38,555 nt of DNA from an uncultured Gammaproteobacteria bacterium (GTDB lineage: Bacteria > Pseudomonadota > Gammaproteobacteria > Arenicellales > CAJQKF01): assembly GCA_905478855.1 (NCBI GenBank), contig CAJQKF010000101.1:1-38555 (forward strand), read 5' to 3'. The translations under genes and the position numbers were made by a program. Below are positions 32,914 through 38,555 of the stretch, piece by piece. Each line of letters starts with the position of its first letter. Position 1 is the stretch's first letter. Under the pieces are notes generated by a model. The model was not told where the DNA came from. It saw only the letters and a list, made by a program, of their open reading frames with translations, and made no database searches.

Positions 32914-33677
32914 ACGATCTAGTTCAGTTTACTCTTGAGGGTAAATGCGCTCTGGTAACCGGTGGTGCATCCGGCATTGGTAAAGCTACGGTGGAGCTAC
33001 TCGCCAAAAGTGGCTGCGCAGTAGCCATTAACGACCTGAGCCTGGATGCACGGCTTACTAAGTTGGTCGACCAACTTAGTAAGCTTGGACACAAGGTTTG
33101 TGCTGTTCCGGGCGATGTCAGTAACAAGCAGTCAGCAAACCGAATTGTTAGCGATGCAATCGATAAATTAGGTCGTTTGGACTATCTTGTAAATAACGCC
33201 GGAACACCCAATACAGCAAGTGTGATACCGGCATCCGATCTTGATGCAATGGATGAAAATTTCTGGGAACGGATTCTTTCAGTTAACCTGCTTGGTCCAT
33301 TTTGGATCGCTCGTGCTGCGGCCAATGAGCTTAAGAAAACCCGTGGATGTGTGGTCAATACCATATCAGTTTCCGCTTATCACGGTGGTGGTAGCTCTCT
33401 TGCCTATTCCGTATCAAAATCCGGACTTACCGGTTTAACCAGAGAATTAGCACGCGGGCTCGCGCCTGATGTTCGGGTAAACGGTATTGCGCCAGGATTG
33501 GTTGATTCCGATTGGCAATGTGAATTTGGTGATGTTGAACGTTATGCTAAACAGCATGTTCCTCTCCAAACGGTGGGTCAGCCTGAGGACTATGCCCAAA
33601 CGATTGTGTATTTATGCACCGGAGCAAAATATATAACAGGTGAAGTAGTGATGGTCGCGGGCGGCATGGGAATCTGA
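32910..33677 (+). CDS. Short-chain dehydrogenase/reductase (SDR), second of pair
   Basis: 255 residues of classical SDR. TGGASGIGKAT is the cofactor motif, NNAGTPNT the active-site-supporting Asn, and SVSAYHGGGSSLAYSVSKSGLTG the Ser and Tyr-x3-Lys. PGLVDSDW and the C-terminal ITGEVVMVAGGMGI are normal. It overlaps the first SDR gene. Paired SDRs next to a ketopantoate-reductase-like gene suggest successive oxidations of a hydroxy compound. A 32-bp DNA palindrome encodes the LTKLVDQLSKL stretch. Confidence 0.88.
   Translation: MNDLVQFTLEGKCALVTGGASGIGKATVELLAKSGCAVAINDLSLDARLTKLVDQLSKLGHKVCAVPGDVSNKQSANRIVSDAIDKLGRLDYLVNNAGTPNTASVIPASDLDAMDENFWERILSVNLLGPFWIARAAANELKKTRGCVVNTISVSAYHGGGSSLAYSVSKSGLTGLTRELARGLAPDVRVNGIAPGLVDSDWQCEFGDVERYAKQHVPLQTVGQPEDYAQTIVYLCTGAKYITGEVVMVAGGMGI
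33053..33084. repeat. 32-bp perfect palindrome inside the second SDR gene
   Basis: Sixteen bases on each side of the 33068/33069 axis are perfectly complementary; the centre is GGTCGACC. It lies within the reading frame of the second SDR, in the helix after the second beta-strand, without disrupting it. It may form a cruciform or mRNA hairpin, or bind a dimeric protein. Confidence 0.95.
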
Positions 33678-33761
33678 TCGATAATGTTGGGTAACCTTAT
33701 GCTTTGTCCTGTATTGTCTTGTCATTACTTAGTAGACTCTATCTACCCAAACTTGGAATAC

Positions 33762-33790
33762 AGAAACTACTAGTTATAGAACATTCCAAG
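33762..33790. promoter_or_regulatory. Inverted repeat upstream of the YtoQ-family gene
   Basis: CTTGGAAT (33762-33769) and ATTCCAAG (33783-33790) form a perfect 8-bp stem with a 13-nt loop, 50 bp before the ytoQ-like ATG. It could be an operator or a leader hairpin. No T-run follows. Confidence 0.4.
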
Positions 33791-33839
33791 CCCCAAGGAA
33801 CTATTTAATTTCTCATCACTAATATCAGGAGTATCTTCT

Positions 33840-34277
33840 ATGCATTGGATGGTTTATTTATCAGGCGAAATTCACAGCGACTGGCGACAACAAATAATGG
33901 ATGGAGCCGCACAACTGGATCTTCCTGTTAGTTTTAGCTCAGCAAACACAAATCACGAGGCCAGTGACGCCGCCGGTGATTTTCTTGCACCGCAGAGCGA
34001 TGGGTTTTGGAGAGATCATAAATCTTCGAAGGTAAATGGAATTCGCACACGAACCCTGATACGAAATTGTGATATTGCAGTTATTCGATTTGGGGACAAA
34101 TACAAGCAGTGGAATGCAGCATTTGATGCTGGTGTATGTGCGGCATTAGGCACACCCTATATTACCCTTCATGACGAAGACATTATTCATCCACTAAAAG
34201 AAGTTGATTCCGAGGCTATGGCCTGGGCAACAACACCCGAGCAGGTTGTAAAAATCTTGCAATACACAACATCCTAG
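33840..34277 (+). CDS. YtoQ family protein
   Basis: 145 residues matching the YtoQ family (B. subtilis YtoQ, 148 residues). The N-terminal VYLSGEIHSDWRQQI and the central RTRTLIRNCDIAVIRFGDKYKQWNAAFDAG are its conserved parts. The fold resembles nucleoside 2-deoxyribosyltransferases, but no function is known to me. A strong Shine-Dalgarno AGGAG is at about 33826-33831. It is convergent with the LysR gene, ending 3-4 bp before or within its end (overlap of 4 bp). Confidence 0.82.
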   Translation: MHWMVYLSGEIHSDWRQQIMDGAAQLDLPVSFSSANTNHEASDAAGDFLAPQSDGFWRDHKSSKVNGIRTRTLIRNCDIAVIRFGDKYKQWNAAFDAGVCAALGTPYITLHDEDIIHPLKEVDSEAMAWATTPEQVVKILQYTTS

Positions 34278-35158
34278 CTGGACATTTCCTCAAGAAGCCA
34301 ATCTCGGAAAGCAATGCTCGCTCGATTGGCTTTTTGCTGAGGATCACTACGAAGTATATACCCGTACCCGTTCAAACAGCGTTCGAACGGGGCTATAAGC
34401 AGGCAACTATCGATTTCCGAGCGCATCATATCATCAGCCAGAATTAAGCCCTGACCGTCGATTGCTAATTGCACGCGAACATTTGCATCGCTGACCACCA
34501 GTTTTTGGTTTGGCAATGCATCGGAGCCGGCCCACTCCCCCCATAAATCCTGTGAACGGTCTTCGCATAACAATACTGCTTGGGGATCAAGAGAATCATT
34601 GTGACATCCAACAAATTTCTCAACCAATCCAGGGCTAGCAACCGGATATAAAGACATTGGTAATTCTTTAAGACGATCCTTACTTTCCTCTCCTTTACAC
34701 TTTCCCCACTGAATCGCCACATCGACATCGTCAAGGGAAAATTCGTCGGTGTTTACTGCATGATGAAAAACAATCGATATTTGCGGAAAACGTTTAGTAA
34801 AAGAAGCAATTCTAGGTGACAACCAGCGTGCTGCCACATAGGTGGTTGCACCAATTCGCACATCACGATTATCTGTTCGTTTAAGTTTAGTCAGACCCCC
34901 ACCAAGTTCAGCAAAAACTTGCTGAACGGTCAAAAACAAAAGTTGTCCCGCGTCAGTTAGCAGCACCTGCCTCACACTGCGCTTGAACAATCGAGTATCC
35001 AACTCTTCTTCAAGCATACGAATTTGATAGCTCGCAGCGCCTTTGGTAATACACAATTCTCGGGCGGCTTGGCTGAAACTTAAAAGCCGTGCCGATGCTT
35101 CAAAAACCTTAAGTCGATCCAACGGAGGTAGTACGTGTTTCAAACTGTCGTCCGGCAT
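34274..35158 (-). CDS. LysR-family regulator (GcvA-like)
   Basis: The DNA-binding domain is LPPLDRLKVFEASARLLSFSQAARELCITKGAASYQIRMLEE, close to GcvA-type regulators, followed by LysR substrate-binding domain GATTYVAARWLSPRI and FHHAVNTDEFSLDDVDVAIQWG. The frame opens from TTG 35206, but ATG 35158 gives a normal GcvA-like N-terminus (MPDDSLKHVLPPL); ATG 35176 is also possible. It diverges from the DMGDH-like gene, which it probably controls. Confidence 0.87.
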   Translation of the reverse strand: MPDDSLKHVLPPLDRLKVFEASARLLSFSQAARELCITKGAASYQIRMLEEELDTRLFKRSVRQVLLTDAGQLLFLTVQQVFAELGGGLTKLKRTDNRDVRIGATTYVAARWLSPRIASFTKRFPQISIVFHHAVNTDEFSLDDVDVAIQWGKCKGEESKDRLKELPMSLYPVASPGLVEKFVGCHNDSLDPQAVLLCEDRSQDLWGEWAGSDALPNQKLVVSDANVRVQLAIDGQGLILADDMMRSEIDSCLLIAPFERCLNGYGYILRSDPQQKANRASIAFRDWLLEEMSS

Positions 35159-35175
35159 TTGAATAGTTAATATCA

Positions 35176-35202
35176 TATAGTATAAAAATATTGAACTATA
35201 GT
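35176..35202. promoter_or_regulatory. Direct repeat, possible LysR operator
   Basis: TATAGT occurs at 35176-35181 and 35197-35202, 21 bp start to start, which is two DNA turns. The second copy is part of the perfect 8-bp palindrome ACTATAGT (35195-35202). It lies between the divergent LysR and DMGDH-like genes. Motif-based inference only. Confidence 0.35.
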
Positions 35203-35305
35203 GCAATATTTTTCCATTGTTATTATGTCTAAATCGGCACAGTATTAGTCACTGCAAAAAATATAAGTTTATTGTTAACCGCTATACCTATAAAGAGTAG
35301 TCCTG

Positions 35306-37720
35306 ATGAAAAGTCATGCACGTGTCGTTGTTATTGGTGGTGGAATTGCCGGTAGTTCCACACTGTTCCATCTAACTGAACTTGGTTGGAGGGATGTTGT
35401 ATTGGTTGAACGAGACGAATTAACGTCTGGTTCAACATGGCATGCTGCGGCTCAAGTCACACAATTTGGCGGCAACCAAACTATGGTGGCGCTGAAGAAA
35501 CACAGCATTGATTTATACCGCCAACTGGCAGCCGATGAGGAGTTTCCAATTAACTACCATATTACTGGTGGTATGCGACTCGCTTATAACCAAAACCAAA
35601 TTGATACGTATAAACACTATATCAGCATGGCAAAAGGTATGGGTGTTGAATTTGAATACATCGACGCAGCGGAGGCAGGAAAACGGCATCCATTAATGGA
35701 CACCAAGGGACTGAAAGGCGCCTGGTGGGATCCATTAGACGGTGACATTGATCCGGCACAACTTGTATTTTCACTTGCCCGCAGAGCGCGTAAGGCAGGT
35801 GCAGAGATCTATCGGTTTAATCCAGTTGAAAACATAACACGCAAAGTTAATGGAGAATTTATTGTTCATACTAAATATGGCGATATCACTTGTGAGAAAG
35901 TAGTAAACGCTAGCGGATACCGGGTAAACGAGGTCGGCAACATGCTGGGAGTAAGTCACCCCGTAGTATCCATGGAGCATATGTATTTCCTGACTGAGAG
36001 TATTCCGCAGCTAGAAGCACTTGATCACCGTGTTCCGATAATACGTGATCCAGGTGATGATTTTTATAGCCGCCAGGAAAAGAAAGGTCTGTTAGTTGGT
36101 GTTTATGAGCAAGCCTGTAAACCATTCGGCTTAGATGGAATTGATCCGAACTTTACAAAATCTCTTTGCCCTTCCGATCTTGACCGCTGTTTGGATAATA
36201 TGGAACGAATCTTTGAACGATTACCCTGCCTCACAGAAACCGGCATCCATACAGTTATCAATGGACCAATTACTTACACCATTGATGGCGCACCGCTAAT
36301 CGGGCCGATTCCAGGTATACCCAATGCATTTGCCTGCTTAGGATTACGTGCGGGTATTGGTGAAGGTGGTGGCCATGGAAAAATACTCGCCGAACTTATC
36401 GTACACGGTCAGTGTGAATGGGATGCGTGGTTCCTCGATCCAAGACGCTTTACCGGCTACGCCAACACCGAGCATACCCTTCCAAAGGCCATTGAAGACT
36501 ACCAACGCGAGTTCCACTACCATTTACCCCACGAACATAGACCGGCTTCACGACTCGCGCGTACTACTCCATTATATGCAGTGCTCGATCAATTTAATTG
36601 TGAGTGGGGAACAGTAAACGGCTGGGAACGGACCCTTTTCTTTAAGCCTGAGGCTTCGTTTGTTGACGAACATAGCTATCGATACACACCGACAAAAAAC
36701 ATTGTAGCCAAAGAAGTGGAGGGAATTTGCAACGGTGTGGGCATAATGGAGATATCTGGTTTTAATCGTTTTGAAATCAAGGGACCGGGCGCTACAGAAT
36801 TTCTTAACCAGATGATTTGTGGTGTCATGCCCAAGGCCACCGGTAAAGTAAACCTCTGCTATTTATTAAACGAACACGGCAATGTGCTAACCGAAGCCAC
36901 CATCGCCAAACTGGGGGAAGATCATTACTGGTATGGGTCCGCAGCAGGCGCCGAGTGGCATGATCGAGACTGGTTAGCCCACTACATGCCGTCTACCGTC
37001 ACGTTAACTAAGATGGTTGCCACTCACACTACTTTAGTAGTTGCCGGGCCTCAATCGCGTAACCTGCTGCAATCGGTATCACCCCGATGCGACTGGTCTA
37101 AACAGGCATTTAGCTGGATGCAGGTGCAAGACATGTTTATTGGTCATGCCGAGGTTACTGCAATGACCGTCAGTTTTAGTGGAGAACTGGCATACGAACT
37201 ACATGTACCAAACGAACGTTTATACCTAGTCTATAAAACCCTACAAAGTGCTGGCAAGGCTTTTAAACTGCAAAATTTTGGACTGTACGCTACAGAGTCT
37301 ATGCGTGTTGAGAAGGGCTATCGTCACTGGAAAGCTGATTTAATTTATGAACACAATCCTATTGAATCCGCATTAGAGCGTTTTGTAAATTTGGATAAAG
37401 ACGATTTTATCGGCAAGCAAGGATTGCTCAAGCAACTGGAAAGTGGGCATCGAAAATTATTTGTCAGCATGGTTGTCGATTGTAACATTGCCAGTGCGCA
37501 TGGTGGAAATCCCATATTTTCTGGTAATGAGCAGGTGGGCTCGGTTACCTCCGGAGACTACGGTCATCGCACTAATAAGAACATCGCATTCGCTTTTGTA
37601 AATCCCGATATGGCTAATACAGGTCAACAATTCGAAATCGAAATTCTGGGCACACGATACCCAGCCATTGTCGTCCACCCGTGTCTTTATGATCCCGAAA
37701 ATGCACTCGTACGTAGCTAG
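35306..37720 (+). CDS. Dimethylglycine/sarcosine dehydrogenase-like flavoprotein (FAD plus GcvT domains)
   Basis: 804 residues. The N-terminal DAO-type FAD domain starts with VVVIGGGIAGSSTLFHL and has GSTWHAAAQV, whose His46 corresponds to the covalent FAD His of dimethylglycine dehydrogenase. The C-terminal half (from about 430) is the GcvT/aminomethyltransferase fold, which passes the formaldehyde unit to tetrahydrofolate. Oxidative N-demethylation of a methylated amine is expected; the substrate is not set by sequence. A FAD-dependent oxidoreductase central domain links the two. It is followed after 9 bp by the MttB-family gene. Confidence 0.88.
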   Translation: MKSHARVVVIGGGIAGSSTLFHLTELGWRDVVLVERDELTSGSTWHAAAQVTQFGGNQTMVALKKHSIDLYRQLAADEEFPINYHITGGMRLAYNQNQIDTYKHYISMAKGMGVEFEYIDAAEAGKRHPLMDTKGLKGAWWDPLDGDIDPAQLVFSLARRARKAGAEIYRFNPVENITRKVNGEFIVHTKYGDITCEKVVNASGYRVNEVGNMLGVSHPVVSMEHMYFLTESIPQLEALDHRVPIIRDPGDDFYSRQEKKGLLVGVYEQACKPFGLDGIDPNFTKSLCPSDLDRCLDNMERIFERLPCLTETGIHTVINGPITYTIDGAPLIGPIPGIPNAFACLGLRAGIGEGGGHGKILAELIVHGQCEWDAWFLDPRRFTGYANTEHTLPKAIEDYQREFHYHLPHEHRPASRLARTTPLYAVLDQFNCEWGTVNGWERTLFFKPEASFVDEHSYRYTPTKNIVAKEVEGICNGVGIMEISGFNRFEIKGPGATEFLNQMICGVMPKATGKVNLCYLLNEHGNVLTEATIAKLGEDHYWYGSAAGAEWHDRDWLAHYMPSTVTLTKMVATHTTLVVAGPQSRNLLQSVSPRCDWSKQAFSWMQVQDMFIGHAEVTAMTVSFSGELAYELHVPNERLYLVYKTLQSAGKAFKLQNFGLYATESMRVEKGYRHWKADLIYEHNPIESALERFVNLDKDDFIGKQGLLKQLESGHRKLFVSMVVDCNIASAHGGNPIFSGNEQVGSVTSGDYGHRTNKNIAFAFVNPDMANTGQQFEIEILGTRYPAIVVHPCLYDPENALVRS

Positions 37721-37729
37721 TTAATTATT

Positions 37730-38555
37730 ATGAATGATGCGGCAAAATTCAAACGTAGAACACGTCGATCCGGCGGCCAATCAAGCCGCGAAGCTATGCA
37801 TGCCATGCGCAGCTTGCCACCGGAAATCGATCCATGCCCACCGGGCGCAGTTGGGGGTCAATACAAACCGTTAACAGAGAGCGACATACAAAAAATCTAC
37901 CAGACATCCCTGCGAATTTTGGAAGAGCTAGGTATGGGCGAAGCACCAGACATCCTTATCGATCGAGCGGTAAGTTGTGGAGCCCACGTAAACAAAGACG
38001 GTCGTTTATGTTTTCCACGGAGCATGGTGGAAGATATTATCGATAAGTCATGTAAAAAATTCACCCTTCATGGTCGCGATCCCCGTCACGACTTTGAAGT
38101 AGGCGGCGACAAGGTGTATTTCGGCACAGGTGGAGCTGCTGTGCAGACATTGGATATAGACTCAGGAATATATCGACCCTCGACACTTCGAGATCTCTAC
38201 GACTTTTCACGAGTTATCGATACCCTAAATAACGTAAGTTGGTTTACCCGATGCTGTGTCGCGACCGACGTTCCCGATAATTTCGATCTAGACGTGAACA
38301 CTGTTTACGCGATGTTGCGTGGGACACAAAAACCGATCGGAACCAGTTTCTTCGTCGGGGAACATGTTGACGCTGTAGTAGACATATTCGACGAAATGAT
38401 GGGCGGCAAGAATACATTCAGGCAGCGACCTTTTTGCAAAGCGCATATTAGCCCGGTAATTTCTCCACTGCGTTATGGTGCAGATGCAGTTGAGGTAGCG
38501 CTTGCGTGCATGCAACGGGGTATGCCAATAAATAATATCGTCGCTGCTCAATCGG
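37730..38555 (+). CDS. MttB-family (trimethylamine/betaine methyltransferase-like) protein, 5' part
   Basis: The frame is open from ATG 37730 to the window edge (275 residues seen; family members are about 480-500). Conserved MttB-type parts are GGQYKPLTESDIQKIYQTSLRILEELGM, GAHVNKDGRLCFPRSMVEDII, YFGTGGAAVQTLD and ISPVISPLRYG. Family members move methyl groups from trimethylamine (with pyrrolysine) or from glycine betaine and similar compounds (without). No in-frame TAG is seen, but the expected pyrrolysine position is beyond the window. Probably co-transcribed with the DMGDH-like gene. Confidence 0.87.
   Translation, partial: MNDAAKFKRRTRRSGGQSSREAMHAMRSLPPEIDPCPPGAVGGQYKPLTESDIQKIYQTSLRILEELGMGEAPDILIDRAVSCGAHVNKDGRLCFPRSMVEDIIDKSCKKFTLHGRDPRHDFEVGGDKVYFGTGGAAVQTLDIDSGIYRPSTLRDLYDFSRVIDTLNNVSWFTRCCVATDVPDNFDLDVNTVYAMLRGTQKPIGTSFFVGEHVDAVVDIFDEMMGGKNTFRQRPFCKAHISPVISPLRYGADAVEVALACMQRGMPINNIVAAQS

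Noticed and set aside
37730..38555. Pyrrolysine-containing MttB
   Set aside because: No in-frame TAG is seen in the visible part and the known pyrrolysine site lies beyond the window, so it cannot be judged.

Overview
The window looks like chromosomal DNA of a free-living Gammaproteobacterium of moderate GC (roughly mid-40s % by eye). The evidence is the linked LPS-export/sigma-54 cluster kdsD-lptC-lptA-lptB-rpoN-hpf-ptsN-hprK-rapZ-npr-ptsI, together with yrfG-, zapE-, rarD- and trmL-type genes. No IS element, prophage, CRISPR array, rRNA or tRNA was recognised. Several genes depend on TTG or GTG starts.

Layout. 1-190 is the 3' end of a gene ending in an 11-unit DDDSE tandem repeat. 320-6212 holds an unknown membrane protein, an AlkA-type DNA glycosylase (minus strand), a DUF4126 membrane protein, HemJ, TrmL, RarD, a flavin-reductase-like protein and a YdjM-type membrane hydrolase. 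6213-6700 is an AT-rich gene-free gap with a 31-nt palindrome, a three-copy 10-bp repeat and one perfect DnaA box, just before priA. zapE and yrfG follow on the minus strand. 10897-20389 is the long plus-strand KDO/Lpt/RpoN/PTS-Ntr cluster, ending in a small S24-like protein that overlaps ptsI. 20477-24518 is a minus-strand operon of a NarX-like kinase, a NarL-like regulator and RecQ. Next come an MFS transporter, a leftward three-gene operon (MAPEG, pterin dehydratase, phosphopantetheinyl transferase), TrhO and an EamA transporter.

29766-38555 is more accessory in character. Its first gene is a GrdB-like selenoprotein. Two open frames, 29766-30227 and 30246-30938, lie in the same phase and are separated only by an in-frame TGA inside a U-P-A-C-T motif. 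A GC-rich hairpin starts right after the TGA, so I read them as one 390-residue protein with selenocysteine at 154. After it come a ketopantoate-reductase-like gene (minus), two overlapping SDR genes, a YtoQ-family gene, a GcvA-like LysR regulator (minus), and divergently from it a two-gene unit: a dimethylglycine-dehydrogenase-like flavoprotein with a GcvT domain and an MttB-family methyltransferase cut by the window end. This suggests catabolism of methylated amines or betaines with folate-linked demethylation; the substrate is unknown.

How the genes work together. LptC, LptA and LptB are parts of the LPS exporter and KdsD makes a KDO precursor, but kdsC is missing from its usual place. EI, NPr and EIIA-Ntr form a phosphorelay. 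HPr kinase can add a serine-phosphate input, and RapZ and RpoN tie the locus to envelope and nitrogen control. The most notable items are the selenoprotein, a 32-bp perfect palindrome inside the second SDR gene, and the MttB/DMGDH pair beside the selenoprotein.
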